A stretch of DNA of 64,000 nt from Martinezella rhizogenes (GCA_013322215.1 JAAMEZ010000010.1:1-64000), one strand, 5' to 3'; positions 36,255 through 45,284 are shown, numbered from the stretch's first letter. Numbers and translations are program-made. The notes: generated by a model from the letters alone, not told the origin.

Positions 36255-36643
36255 CCGAGTACCTCCGTTTCGAAGCTGAAGGGCAGCATCTCGTCCATGG
36301 TCATGGTCTTCTTCACGCCGGTTTCGTCGCAAAGATGGATGCGTGTTTCCTTGCTGGCAAATTCGGCGATCTTCTGCCGGCAGCCGCCACAGGGTGGGCA
36401 GAGCGGCAGTTTCTCGGCGATGACAGCCATTTCGACGATCTTCTTGGCGCCGGCCATGACCATATGGCTGATCGCAGTCGGTTCGGCACACCAGCCTTGT
36501 GGGAAGGACAGGTTCTCGATATTGGCGCCAGTATAGATCTTGCCGTCCTCGGCGCGGATCGCCGCGCCGACCGGAAATTTCGAATAGGGAGCATGCGCGA
36601 AAGCCATCGCTCCGCGCGCGGCCTCGAACAGATCATGCGACAT
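36251..36643 (-). CDS. cdd: Cytidine deaminase
   Basis: A 130-residue homotetramer-type enzyme converting (deoxy)cytidine to (deoxy)uridine, the substrate for the pyrimidine phosphorylase. Zinc ligands and the catalytic Glu are intact: the WCAEPTAI motif (Cys and Glu) and PPCGGCRQ (two Cys). The N-terminal APYSKFPVGAAI and NIENLSFP blocks bind nucleoside. The gene starts 3 bp after the permease and is coupled to punA. Confidence 0.96.
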   Translation of the reverse strand: MSHDLFEAARGAMAFAHAPYSKFPVGAAIRAEDGKIYTGANIENLSFPQGWCAEPTAISHMVMAGAKKIVEMAVIAEKLPLCPPCGGCRQKIAEFASKETRIHLCDETGVKKTMTMDEMLPFSFETEVLG

Positions 36644-36646
36644 GGT

Positions 36647-37618
36647 TTAGCGCTCCTTGGTATAGGGCACGCCACCGGCCTTCGGGGGCTTGGCGACACC
36701 GATAAAGCCTGCAAGCAGGATGCAGGTCAGGATATAGGGCAGCGCCTGGAAAATCTGTACCGGCACCTCGCCGATGCCCGGAACCGACTTGCCCTGCATG
36801 AAATTGGCGAAGGCGTCGAGAAAGCCGAAGAGAAGGCAGGTGAACATGACCGGCACCGGCTTCCACTTGGCGAAGATCAGTGCGGCGAGAGCGATATAGC
36901 CCTTGCCCGCCGACATGTTGTTGATGAAGGCAGCCGACTGGGCGATGGCAAGATAGGTGCCTGAAAAGCCGCAGAGAATGCCGGCAACAATCAGCGAACG
37001 ATAGCGCAACCATTCGACCGAGATGCCGGCGGTATCGACGGCGCCGGGATTTTCGCCGACGGCGCGCAGCCGCAGACCGAAGCGGGTGCGATAAAGAATC
37101 CACCAGGAAATCGGCACCGCCAGGAAGGCGAGATAGGTCAGAATATTGTTGCCCGAGATGACATTGGCGTAGAGCGGTCCGATGAACGGAACGTCGCGAA
37201 TGGCATCGGCACCCGGCAGGGTGATGCCGGAGAAGCGCGCGGTAGCAGGCAAAGTCGGCGTGCGGCCACCCTGGCCGAACCAGGCCTGGCCGAGAACGAT
37301 GGTCAAGCCGGCCATCAGGAAGTTGATCGCGACGCCCGAAACGATCTGGTTGCCGCGATTGGTGATCGATGCGAAACCATGCAGCAGACCGACGAGGACG
37401 GAGACGAGAATACCGGCGCCAAGACCAGCCCAGGGCGAGCCGCTGATGGCGGCAACACAGGCCGCGGCGAAGGCCGAAGCCAGCATCTTGCCTTCGAGGC
37501 CGATATCAAAGATGCCGGCACGCTCGGAAAACAGGCCTGCCAGCGCGGTGAAGATCAACGGAATCGACAGACGGATGGTCGAACCCAATATGCTGATGAG
37601 AAGATCATAATAATCCAT
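36647..37618 (-). CDS. Nucleoside ABC transporter permease (second permease)
   Basis: A 323-residue inner-membrane permease of the BPD_transp_2 (sugar/nucleoside) family with about nine hydrophobic segments. Typical blocks are GLFSERAGIFDIGLEGKMLASAFAA in order and, later, FGLRLRAVGENPGAVDTAGI, the ATPase-contact region. The ATG at 37618 is family-like; upstream in-frame codons are the shadow of the preceding gene. It works with the first permease and the fused ATPase. Homologues in Gram-positives (NupC) carry all common nucleosides. Confidence 0.93.
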   Translation of the reverse strand: MDYYDLLISILGSTIRLSIPLIFTALAGLFSERAGIFDIGLEGKMLASAFAAACVAAISGSPWAGLGAGILVSVLVGLLHGFASITNRGNQIVSGVAINFLMAGLTIVLGQAWFGQGGRTPTLPATARFSGITLPGADAIRDVPFIGPLYANVISGNNILTYLAFLAVPISWWILYRTRFGLRLRAVGENPGAVDTAGISVEWLRYRSLIVAGILCGFSGTYLAIAQSAAFINNMSAGKGYIALAALIFAKWKPVPVMFTCLLFGFLDAFANFMQGKSVPGIGEVPVQIFQALPYILTCILLAGFIGVAKPPKAGGVPYTKER

Positions 37619-37628
37619 CGTCCGATCC

Positions 37629-38732
37629 TCACGTCCTGGCGAATGTCTGGTAGATGCGCACGAGCGCAGGTCGGAACATGTATTCGAGCGCACCCGCAAA
37701 CAGGATGACGAGACCCTGGATCACCACGATCATGTCGCGCGTGATGTTCGGCATGTCGAAGGAAAGCGCGTCGCCGCCCTGATAGAGAATTCCGAACAGG
37801 ATCGCCGCCAGGATGATGCCCAGCGGATGATTGCGGCCCATCAGCGACACGGCGATGCCGACAAAGCCCGCACCCAGCACAAACTCCACCTGCAGGCGCG
37901 CGGAAGCGCCCATGACGGGATTAAGCGCCATCATGCCGGCAAGACCACCCGAGATCAGCATGGCGATAACGACCGTGCGGGCATAGGGAATGCCGGCATA
38001 GACCGCAGCGGTTGGGCTGAGGCCGAGCGTGCGCATTTCATAGCCGAGCTTGGTGCGCCAGACGAGCACCCAGACCAGGAAGCACATGACGAGCGCGATC
38101 AGGAAGGACACGTTGAGCGGCGCGGCGCCGATGGTCGAACCGAACATATCCATCAGCCAGCCGAGCTTCGGCAGCTGACCGCCCTCCAAGAAGGTGCGGG
38201 TTTCGGGAGCCATCTTGCCGGGCACGATCAGCACATGCACCAGCAGGAAGTTCATCATCGCCGAGGCGATGAAGTTGAACATGATCGTCGTGATGACGAC
38301 GTGGCTGCCGCGCTTGGCCTGGAGCCAAGCCGGAATGAAGGCCCAGAGTGCCCCGAAAATCGCCGCGCCGATGACCGCAAACGGCATCGTCACATACCAG
38401 GGCACGTAGCGGTCAAGCGTCAGCGCCACGAGGGCACAGCCGAGACCGCCGAGATAGGCCTGGCCTTCCGAGCCGATATTGAACAGACCGGCATGGATGG
38501 CGACGGCGACCGAAAGGCCGGTGAAGATGAAGCTCGTCGCATAATACAGCGTGAAGCCGATGCCTTCGCCGCTGCCAAGAGCGCCCTGCAGCAGCAGGAC
38601 GAGCGCATCGAACGGGCTCTCGCCGATAAACCAGACGACGAGGCCTGATATCAGGAAGGCAACAATCAGGTTGAGAAGGGGGATCAGGCCGTAGGTGATC
38701 CAATTGGGGAGCGGAACGGAAGCCGTGCTCAT
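37629..38732 (-). CDS. Nucleoside ABC transporter permease (first permease)
   Basis: A 367-residue partner permease of the BPD_transp_2 family. It has multiple membrane segments, the GLFNIGSEGQAYLGGLG motif after the second segment, and the coupling region MRTLGLSPTAAVYAGIPYART. It is similar in architecture to NupB. The ATG at 38732 has GAGG 5-6 nt upstream and lies 7 bp after the ATPase stop. Downstream genes follow within 10 bp. Confidence 0.93.
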   Translation of the reverse strand: MSTASVPLPNWITYGLIPLLNLIVAFLISGLVVWFIGESPFDALVLLLQGALGSGEGIGFTLYYATSFIFTGLSVAVAIHAGLFNIGSEGQAYLGGLGCALVALTLDRYVPWYVTMPFAVIGAAIFGALWAFIPAWLQAKRGSHVVITTIMFNFIASAMMNFLLVHVLIVPGKMAPETRTFLEGGQLPKLGWLMDMFGSTIGAAPLNVSFLIALVMCFLVWVLVWRTKLGYEMRTLGLSPTAAVYAGIPYARTVVIAMLISGGLAGMMALNPVMGASARLQVEFVLGAGFVGIAVSLMGRNHPLGIILAAILFGILYQGGDALSFDMPNITRDMIVVIQGLVILFAGALEYMFRPALVRIYQTFART

Positions 38733-38739
38733 ATACGCC

Positions 38740-40251
38740 TCACGCGGCAATGCCGGCCATCATCAGGCCGAGTGTTTGTTCACCGGCCTCAGCCGACTTT
38801 TCACCGACGATGTGGCCGGCGAACATGACGAGGATACGGTCCGAAAGCGCACGGATCTCATCCAGCTCCACTGATACCAGCAGGATCGCCTTGCCGGCGT
38901 CGCGCATTTCGATGATGCGGCGATGGATGAATTCGATAGCGCCGATATCGACGCCGCGCGTCGGCTGACCGATCAGCAGCGCCTTCGGATCGCGTTCGAT
39001 CTCGCGGGCGACGACGATCTTCTGCTGGTTGCCGCCGGAGAAATTGGCTGTCTTCAGCCGCGCATTCGGCGGGCGGATATCGTATTTCTCAATCTTCTCG
39101 ACGGCATCCTTGCGCATGGCGTCGAGATCGAGCATGCCGCCGCGGCCGTATTTGCGGTCGCGATGGTAGCCGAGCATGGAATTCTCATATTCCTCGAACT
39201 TGAGCACCAGGCCCATGTGGTGGCGATCTTCGGGAATATGGGCAAGGCCAAGGTCACGGAGTGCTGCGGGATCGGCGTTGCCGATCGGCTTACCGTGCAG
39301 AAGAATCTCGCCCGAGGCCGGCTTGCGGATACCGGCGATGGCCTCCAGCAATTCGGACTGGCCGTTGCCGGCAACACCGGCAATGCCGACGATCTCGCCG
39401 GCACGGACATCGAAGGAGACGTTGTCGACCATGGTGACGCCGCGACCGTCCTTGACGGTGAGGTTACGCACCGACAGCAGGACTTCGCCGGGATTGGGAG
39501 CACCCTTTTCGACGCGCAACAGCACGCGGCGGCCGACCATCAGCTCGGCCAGCTCCTCGACAGTGGTTTCCGCCGTCTTGCGGGTGGCCACCATCTCGCC
39601 GCGGCGCATGACCGATACCGTATCGGTGATCGCCATGATTTCGCGCAGCTTGTGGGTGATGAGGATAATCGTCTTGCCCTGGTCGCGCAGGACGCGAAGG
39701 ATGCGGAAGAGATTGTCGGCTTCGGCAGGCGTCAGAACACCGGTGGGCTCATCGAGAATGAGGATCTCGGCGCCGCGATACATTGCCTTCAGGATCTCGA
39801 CGCGCTGCTGCTGGCCAACGGGAAGCTCTTCGATCAACGCGTCCGGATCGACTTCCAGGCCGTAATCCTTCTCGAGCCGGCTAAGCTCGGCGCGCGCGGC
39901 CGCGACACCCTTGGCGAGAAGCGCGCCGCCTTCGGCGCCCAGCATCACATTTTCAAGGACGGTGAAATTATCGACCAGCATGAAGTGCTGATGCACCATG
40001 CCGATGCCGGCCGATATCGCCGTCTGGCTGTCGCGGATGGCGATGGGATTGCCGTTGATGCGGATCTCGCCACTATCGGCCTGATAGAATCCGTAGATGA
40101 TCGACATCAGAGTCGATTTTCCGGCACCGTTTTCGCCGATGATCCCGTGGATCGAGCCCTTGGCGACGGTCAGGTTGATATCTTTGTTTGCGTGGACAGC
40201 ACCGAACTTCTTGTCGATGCCCACGAGTTCGATGGCAGATGTTTCGCTCAC
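38740..40251 (-). CDS. Nucleoside ABC transporter ATP-binding protein with two fused domains
   Basis: A 503-residue tandem ABC ATPase (RbsA/NupA type). Domain one has Walker A GENGAGKST, signature LPVGQQQRVEI and Walker B ILILDEPTG. Domain two (from about 260) has a degenerate Walker A (AGNGQSELLEAI), signature FSGGNQQKIV and Walker-B-like ALLIGQPTRG, where the usual Asp-Glu pair is replaced. Such asymmetry is normal for this class. It energises the two downstream permeases and the BMP binding protein. Confidence 0.95.
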   Translation of the reverse strand: MSETSAIELVGIDKKFGAVHANKDINLTVAKGSIHGIIGENGAGKSTLMSIIYGFYQADSGEIRINGNPIAIRDSQTAISAGIGMVHQHFMLVDNFTVLENVMLGAEGGALLAKGVAAARAELSRLEKDYGLEVDPDALIEELPVGQQQRVEILKAMYRGAEILILDEPTGVLTPAEADNLFRILRVLRDQGKTIILITHKLREIMAITDTVSVMRRGEMVATRKTAETTVEELAELMVGRRVLLRVEKGAPNPGEVLLSVRNLTVKDGRGVTMVDNVSFDVRAGEIVGIAGVAGNGQSELLEAIAGIRKPASGEILLHGKPIGNADPAALRDLGLAHIPEDRHHMGLVLKFEEYENSMLGYHRDRKYGRGGMLDLDAMRKDAVEKIEKYDIRPPNARLKTANFSGGNQQKIVVAREIERDPKALLIGQPTRGVDIGAIEFIHRRIIEMRDAGKAILLVSVELDEIRALSDRILVMFAGHIVGEKSAEAGEQTLGLMMAGIAA

Positions 40252-40287
40252 TATAGGGGGCTCCAGAAACCGGATTCCGGATAAGAA

Positions 40288-40323
40288 AAGGGCGTATGAC
40301 GGTTTGCTACGTCATACGCCCTT
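40288..40323 (-). terminator. Hairpin between the BMP gene and the ABC genes
   Basis: A 13-bp perfect stem (40288-40300 with 40311-40323, 10-nt loop) followed on the minus strand by TTTTCTT. It lies 8 bp after the BMP stop. It probably terminates most transcripts and so makes the binding protein more abundant than the membrane parts. Confidence 0.82.
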
Positions 40324-40331
40324 GTTTCATA

Positions 40332-41327
40332 TCAGCTCTTCGGGCAGGCGTTGTCGGTCAGATAGTCATGGACCTTGACGGTGCCGGAGATGATATCGGC
40401 ACGAGCCTTGTCGACCGCAGCCTTCATGTCCGGAGTGACGAGCGGCTTGTTGTTGTCGTCCATGGCAACGGTGACGCCGTCTTCCTTCAGGCCGAGCTCC
40501 TGGGTGCCGGGCGTGAACTTGCCGTTCTTGGCATCGCTGAAGGCATTGTAGACAGCGAGGTCGACGCGCTTGACGACAGAGGTCAGAACCGAACCCGGAT
40601 GCAGGTAGTTCTGGTTGCTATCGACGCCGATCGACAGCTTCTTGTTGTCGGCGGCGGTCTGCAGCACGCCGAGGCCGGTCGCACCGGCAGCCGCGTAAAC
40701 AACGTCGGCGCCCTGGTCGATCTGGTTCTTGGTGAGTTCGCCGCCGCGAACCGGGTCGTTCCAGGCAGCGCCGGTCGTGCCGGTCATGTTCTGGAAGACT
40801 TCGATCTTCGGATTGGTAGCACGGGCACCGAGCTCGTAGCCGCACTCGAACTTGCGGATCAGCGGGATGTCCATGCCGCCGACGAAGCCGACCTTGCCGG
40901 ACTTCGAAGCAATGGCAGCCATGACGCCGGCGAGATAGGAGCCTTCATTTTCCTTGAACTTGACCGAGCGGACGTTCGGCAGATCAAGGCTATCGTCGAT
41001 CAGGACGAATTCAGTCTTGGGATATTCGGCAGCAACCTTCTGGAGGGCCGAAGTCCAGGCGAAAGAAACGGCGATAACCGGATTGAAACCCTTGCTGGCA
41101 AAGTTGCGCAGCGCCTGTTCGCCCTGGGTGTCGCCCGTCGGCTCGAAGTCGCGGTAAGCGATGCCGGTTTCCTTCTTGAACTTTTCAGCGCCGTTGTAGG
41201 CAGCTTCGTTGAAGGACTTGTCGAACTTGCCACCGGTTCCGTAGACGATTGCCGGCTTGATATCGGCCGCAAGCGCCGTTGCCGACATGGCAGCCAAGGC
41301 GAAAAGGGTCAAAAGGGATTTTTTCAT
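40332..41327 (-). CDS. BMP-family nucleoside-binding protein
   Basis: A 331-residue periplasmic binding protein of the basic-membrane-protein (PnrA/BmpA) family, which bind purine and pyrimidine nucleosides. A signal peptide (MKKSLLTLFALAAMSATALA) leads to KPAIVYGTGGKFDKSFNEAAYNG, the family's ligand-binding start, with further blocks VLIDDSLDLPNV and DQGADVVYAAAGATGLGVLQ. Unlike Gram-positive members it has no lipobox. It opens the minus-strand operon that ends with deoA. Confidence 0.94.
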   Translation of the reverse strand: MKKSLLTLFALAAMSATALAADIKPAIVYGTGGKFDKSFNEAAYNGAEKFKKETGIAYRDFEPTGDTQGEQALRNFASKGFNPVIAVSFAWTSALQKVAAEYPKTEFVLIDDSLDLPNVRSVKFKENEGSYLAGVMAAIASKSGKVGFVGGMDIPLIRKFECGYELGARATNPKIEVFQNMTGTTGAAWNDPVRGGELTKNQIDQGADVVYAAAGATGLGVLQTAADNKKLSIGVDSNQNYLHPGSVLTSVVKRVDLAVYNAFSDAKNGKFTPGTQELGLKEDGVTVAMDDNNKPLVTPDMKAAVDKARADIISGTVKVHDYLTDNACPKS

Positions 41328-41699
41328 GTGGTGCAGCCCTGTTGTTTCTATCTTGTTGGGTCCTCCCGCAAGCCCGTTGACCAGGCATGTCTGCGGAACC
41401 GCCGACCTCCCCCGAGGCCAAGCTGGCGCGCATCCTTGCATGGCTGCACGAAAAATTCACGAGAAATTTTTCAGTTGGTAAAGATTTGTGGGAATTGGTG
41501 AAAACCCATCCAAACGACCCGTTTTTTAAACAATTTCGGCCCAAAACTGCAATTTTATTGGTCAGAACAGTTGTCGGCCAGCTCTCCGCAATCGCTAGTT
41601 TCATCCGTTGCAGCCATGCAATAGGCCGATCGTCGAATGCTCCCCAGCATCACCGAAATCCCGCAATGACACAGGCTGGAGAGGCTGGCGGCGTCCCGA
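41328..41699. other. Control region upstream of the nucleoside transporter operon
   Basis: About 370 bp without a convincing gene. It contains an inverted repeat GAAAAATT/AATTTTTC (41450-41457 with 41465-41472, 7-nt spacer) in an AT-rich patch, a plausible operator or promoter element for the BMP gene. Nothing else specific was recognised. Confidence 0.45.
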
Positions 41700-42017
41700 T
41701 CAGGCACTGAAGCGGCCGGCGGCCGGCTGGCGCTTATAGGCAATCATCCACAGGAGCAGCGAGATCACCAGGAAGACCGCGAAAGCCGGCTGAAACAGCA
41801 GCCATTGCATCGCCATATCATAGAGACGGGGATGGACGTAATAGGCAATTGCCGAGCGAAGACTTGCCAGCGACGACGGGCTGACATCGTTCCAGGCATC
41901 GCCCATCGGGGTCATGACCACGGCCGAAGCCGCAACGGATTGAATGGAATCGATGGTGCCGGCGATAACGGCCACCACCAACGCGACAAGGCTCGCAAAA
42001 CGCAACAGGAAACGCAT
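41700..42017 (-). CDS. Small membrane protein of unknown function (105 aa)
   Basis: A 105-residue protein with two hydrophobic segments: residues 5-25 (possibly an uncleaved signal anchor) and about 70-92 (FAVFLVISLLLWMIAYK). The loop between contains a conserved-looking MTPMGDAWNDVSPSSLASLRSA patch. The ATG at 42017 follows GGAGGGG; the longer frame from 42080 has no such site. I recall similar short membrane proteins in other rhizobia but cannot name a function. Confidence 0.72.
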   Translation of the reverse strand: MRFLLRFASLVALVVAVIAGTIDSIQSVAASAVVMTPMGDAWNDVSPSSLASLRSAIAYYVHPRLYDMAMQWLLFQPAFAVFLVISLLLWMIAYKRQPAAGRFSA

Positions 42018-42252
42018 AAACCCCTCCGGATACTCATTACGCCCGGCCTTTTCCGGCCGATCGGTCTTACGCCGCCTCATCTATCCCATTAGATAAGTTG
42101 CGCGCGAAATAAGCGCAATGGGGAGGAGATTCAGAGTTTTGCGCCGATAAGTCAAAAATCTGTCAGATTCGGGTTGATTGCTAGGAATTCATCGGTATAT
42201 ATCGCGCCGTTCCAACGATTTGCTTCCCCAGCGGGTGCGAAACGCCAAAGAA

Positions 42253-42342
42253 GGACAGGTGGCCGAGTGGTTTAAGGCGCACGCCTGGAACGCGTGTGTA
42301 CGTGAAAGCGTACCGTGGGTTCGAATCCCACCTTGTCCGCCA
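42253..42342 (+). tRNA. tRNA-Ser (anticodon GGA)
   Basis: A complete 90-nt class II tRNA. The acceptor stem GGACAGG/CTTGTCC, the D-arm (GGCCGAGTGGTTTAAGGC), the anticodon stem CACGC/GCGTG with loop CTGGAAC (anticodon GGA at 42287-42289), a long variable arm and the T-loop GTTCGAATC are all present, and CCA is encoded (42340-42342). It reads UCC and UCU codons. The accessory-looking regulator/enzyme units begin just downstream. Confidence 0.97.
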
Positions 42343-42368
42343 TTTTCCTCCACTCACCGCCGTTTACT

Positions 42369-42947
42369 CTAAGCGCCAAGGCGGTCCAACAATTCCGATA
42401 TCGCGCGCTCATAGTTTCCATGCTCCGGGTCCGTCGCTGCCAACTGCGAGCCATCACCCTTCTCGTCCATCGCCACCGCAAGCGCTGCACCATGCGTGTA
42501 GTCGACAAGAATATGCACCCATAGCAGAGCTCGCGATCGCGAAAGGCCAAGTTCTTTCAGCAGATCCGTCAGGTTATCGGTGATCCGTCTTGCATGGTCA
42601 GGGAACACGGCTGGCCGATTAAAGATAGCAAGGGTCAGGCCTGGATGGCACATCACCTTTGTTCGATACGCTCCCAGCAAGCCCTCTATCCGAGACCGAA
42701 CCGTTCCTTGCGAAGACGCGGCAACATCTGCATAGACGCATTCGGCCATTGCTTTGATCAAGCCATCCCGATCTTGGAAGTGATGATAGATCGTCATCGG
42801 ATTGACGTTCGCGCGCATGGCGACCGCGCGCATCGTAAACTTTTCAAAGCCCTCGGTGCTCAAGAGAGTCAGGGCTTCAGAAAGGATATTTGCGGGCGAT
42901 ACGCTCTTTTCATCGGCGCGCGGCCTGCCTCGGCTTCGCTTGGTCAT
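42369..42947 (-). CDS. TetR family transcriptional regulator
   Basis: A 192-residue repressor. The N-terminal HTH includes ALTLLSTEGFEKFTMRAVAMRANVNPMTIYHHFQDRDGLIKAM in order, and the C-terminal part is a TetR-type ligand domain. The start at 42947 overlaps the stop of the upstream reductase gene (ATGA), so both come from one transcript. The 27-bp palindrome at the operon's promoter is the likely autoregulatory operator. An upstream in-frame extension is the shadow of the reductase gene. Confidence 0.9.
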   Translation of the reverse strand: MTKRSRGRPRADEKSVSPANILSEALTLLSTEGFEKFTMRAVAMRANVNPMTIYHHFQDRDGLIKAMAECVYADVAASSQGTVRSRIEGLLGAYRTKVMCHPGLTLAIFNRPAVFPDHARRITDNLTDLLKELGLSRSRALLWVHILVDYTHGAALAVAMDEKGDGSQLAATDPEHGNYERAISELLDRLGA

Positions 42948-43477
42948 CGTGCAATTACGTAGGTCGATTGTACCAACCCGGAAGGAAATGGGCGGGTGCT
43001 TACGTGCTTGAGATGAACGTCGCGCGAAACCGGGCCGAACAAGGGTCGGCCGCTGCCGAGCAATATGGGAATGCGCGTGATCACCAGCTCGCTGATCAGG
43101 CTTTCCTGAAGGAAGGATTGGATGACGCGTCCCCCATCGACATAGACGCGACGGCACCCTTCAGCTTTAAGCATGGCCATCGCTTGCTGTGGCGACTTCT
43201 GCGTGAAACGGACCTTGTCGGCAAGCTCAGCCGGAACTGGCTCTTCCACCAGAGTGGCCGAAAGAACGAGCACCGGGCGCGTATAGAACCACGGCCTCAT
43301 CTCACGGACCGTTTCGAAAGTGCCGCGGCCCATGATGATGGCATCGATGTCCTTGATGAAATCGTTATAGCCATGGTCTTCGCCGGAAGCATCATATTTG
43401 AGCAACCACTCGATGCTGCCGTCATCGCGAGCGATGAACCCATCCAGGCTGGTTGCAATGAAAACATGGCCGGTCAC
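42944..43477 (-). CDS. Dihydrofolate reductase family protein (RibD C-terminal type)
   Basis: A 177-residue protein of the RibD-C/DHFR-like fold: MTGHVFIATSLDGFIARDDGSIEWL start, IIMGRGTFETV, and the NADPH-binding VYVDGGRVIQSFLQESLISELVITRIPILLGSGRPLFG run. Family members are NADPH-dependent reductases of unknown substrate (YwjB/YyaP type), not housekeeping FolA. The start is GTG with GGAGATGA upstream, 13 nt beyond a 27-bp palindrome. It is co-transcribed with the TetR gene. Confidence 0.88.
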   Translation of the reverse strand: MTGHVFIATSLDGFIARDDGSIEWLLKYDASGEDHGYNDFIKDIDAIIMGRGTFETVREMRPWFYTRPVLVLSATLVEEPVPAELADKVRFTQKSPQQAMAMLKAEGCRRVYVDGGRVIQSFLQESLISELVITRIPILLGSGRPLFGPVSRDVHLKHVSTRPFPSGLVQSTYVIAR

Positions 43478-43489
43478 TATCTCATCTCC

Positions 43490-43533
43490 CCATAATTATA
43501 CACTGTATAATTATGGATTGCTGGCGTTGTCAA
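43490..43533 (-). promoter_or_regulatory. Promoter and 27-bp palindromic operator of the reductase-TetR operon
   Basis: 43490-43516 is a perfect palindrome with 13-bp arms (CCATAATTATACA and complement) around a single central C. On the minus strand a perfect -35 TTGACA (43533-43528) lies upstream, and the palindrome covers the -10 region and the probable transcript start. It also overlaps the stop codon of the upstream monooxygenase gene. Confidence 0.75.
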
Positions 43534-45097
43534 GGACTGCTGATGAAAGGGTAACCCGAGTGCCGCTAATCCGCTCCGCTTCGCCGAACCAGCGAGATGC
43601 AGCCTCGGCAGCGGCTTCAAAGTCTAGTTCGGCGTCACCGACCCAGGCAACCACGCCATCGGGCCGCACGAGCAAGGCGCTCAAGCCCAGCCGATCCTTT
43701 GCGGCGCTCGCGACATAATTGATCCGGTCACCCCAGCAGCCTGCAAGCGCTTCAAGTGATGCCCGGGCATCGAAATCCAGCAACAAGCCCTTGCCTGTTC
43801 TGAGGTGATCGCCAAGTCTCGTTCCATCGACGAGCTCGAAATCAGGCGCGCTCCGACCCACGAACGGATTGGCGTCGCCAAGATCGTAGCGGAGAGAGAC
43901 GCCCCAGACGCGCTCGGCGAAATAGGTGGCGCCGTCGCGCGTGTCGATCAGATCGCGGATGACGGCTTCGAGTGCGCGTGAGCTCGGGCTCGGTCGCATG
44001 AGCGCGACCTGGGCGCGCGACCAGTCGAGCACCTGTGCGCCGACCGGATGCCGTTCACGGAAATAGGTATCGAGCAGGCCCTCCGGCGCCGCGCCGTGGA
44101 TGGTGGCGGCAAGCTTCCATCCGAGATTCATCGCGTCGCCCAGGCCAAGATTGAGACCTTGGCCGCCCAAGGGGGAATGGATGTGAGCGGCATCGCCGGC
44201 AAGCAAAACGCGTCCTCTTTTATAGGCTGTCGCCTGGTAAGCACGATCCGTCCATGTGGTGACAAGCTTGAGCGCCGTCACGGTAACGTCGGTGCCGGAG
44301 ATGCGGCGCAGTACGGCCTGCACATGCTCGCGCGTGATTGGCTGGGTCCGGTGGAAAGCGCTGCCATCGAAATCGACCATCGCGACCGTCCCCGGCGGCG
44401 AATAGGTGTACATGCCGGTTGCCGTGTAATGGCGACCGGAACGAAGCTTGTCCGGGTCCGCCATCTCGATTTCGGCGGAATAGCCGGTGAATTCAGGATC
44501 GGTGCCGACGAATTCAAAACCGCCGGTCTTGCGGACGGTGCTGCGGCCGCCATCGCAGCCGACCAGCCAGCGCCCGCGAAAGGTCTCGCCTCCGGCGCAG
44601 ATGCTGACACCTTCATCCGACTGCTCGAAGCTCTCGACGCCGAAGCCGCGTCTGATCTCGGCCCCCATCGCCTGAGCGCGAGCAGCCAGGATGACTTCGA
44701 GGCCCTCCATCTCGACCATCATGCTGCTACCGGCCGGGCTCGGCAGACGATAGGGCCACTTCGAAGCATCAATCTTGTCGTGGAAGAACTGGATGCCGGC
44801 GAAATGGCCGCCCGGGTGGCGCGATTGATGCATCCAGTGTGCAGCCGATGCGGCGCGATCGCCCGAACCGTCCTTCGCAGGTTTGGGCGCAGCGACGTCA
44901 TCCAGCAGGCCGCGACGATAGAGGGCTTCGATGGTTGGGGCGGAAAGGCCGCGCATGCCGAACGGAAGGCGCTTCAGGGGCGAGTGCGGATCCTCGGACT
45001 GCTCCAGCACCAATACGGAAAGGCCGGCAAGACGCAGCTCACACGCGAGAAACAAGCCGACGGGTCCGCCGCCGGCGATCAGAACATCATAAATCAA
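43511..45097 (-). CDS. FAD-dependent aromatic monooxygenase (class A)
   Basis: A 528-residue flavoprotein hydroxylase. It has the Rossmann FAD start YDVLIAGGGPVGLFLACEL, the middle motif GCDGGRSTVRK (DG type) and the GDAAHIHSPLGGQGLNLGLGDAMNLGWKL block, followed by a thioredoxin-like C-terminal domain as in phenol or rifampicin monooxygenases. It uses NAD(P)H and O2 to hydroxylate an aromatic compound. The start is TTG at 45097 with GAGGAG 7 nt upstream; the 59-residue in-frame extension is not family-like. It diverges from a TetR gene, its likely regulator. Confidence 0.9.
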   Translation of the reverse strand: MIYDVLIAGGGPVGLFLACELRLAGLSVLVLEQSEDPHSPLKRLPFGMRGLSAPTIEALYRRGLLDDVAAPKPAKDGSGDRAASAAHWMHQSRHPGGHFAGIQFFHDKIDASKWPYRLPSPAGSSMMVEMEGLEVILAARAQAMGAEIRRGFGVESFEQSDEGVSICAGGETFRGRWLVGCDGGRSTVRKTGGFEFVGTDPEFTGYSAEIEMADPDKLRSGRHYTATGMYTYSPPGTVAMVDFDGSAFHRTQPITREHVQAVLRRISGTDVTVTALKLVTTWTDRAYQATAYKRGRVLLAGDAAHIHSPLGGQGLNLGLGDAMNLGWKLAATIHGAAPEGLLDTYFRERHPVGAQVLDWSRAQVALMRPSPSSRALEAVIRDLIDTRDGATYFAERVWGVSLRYDLGDANPFVGRSAPDFELVDGTRLGDHLRTGKGLLLDFDARASLEALAGCWGDRINYVASAAKDRLGLSALLVRPDGVVAWVGDAELDFEAAAEAASRWFGEAERISGTRVTLSSAVLDNASNP

Positions 45098-45284
45098 GAC
45101 AGAACTCCTCAAGCGAGCGCCGCCGCAAGGGCGCCAGACATTCCGGCTTCGATCACTCTCGGCCGGCGCGAGTCGTTGGAAAATGCCCATCCCTATTCGG
45201 GCGGGCGACGGTCCGGTCACAGGAACAGCCATAAAGCCTGTGCCGATTGCACCGATTTTGTGATCGCGATACAATTTTTACACT

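Noticed and set aside
38923..41501. Long plus-strand frames opposite the nucleoside ABC ATPase and BMP genes
   Set aside because: The minus-strand products have full family motifs; the plus-strand products resemble no family and mirror those codons.
42253..42342. tRNA-Ser as an integration site with an att duplication
   Set aside because: No second copy of the tRNA 3' end and no integrase gene were noticed in the window; kept only as a question about the downstream region.
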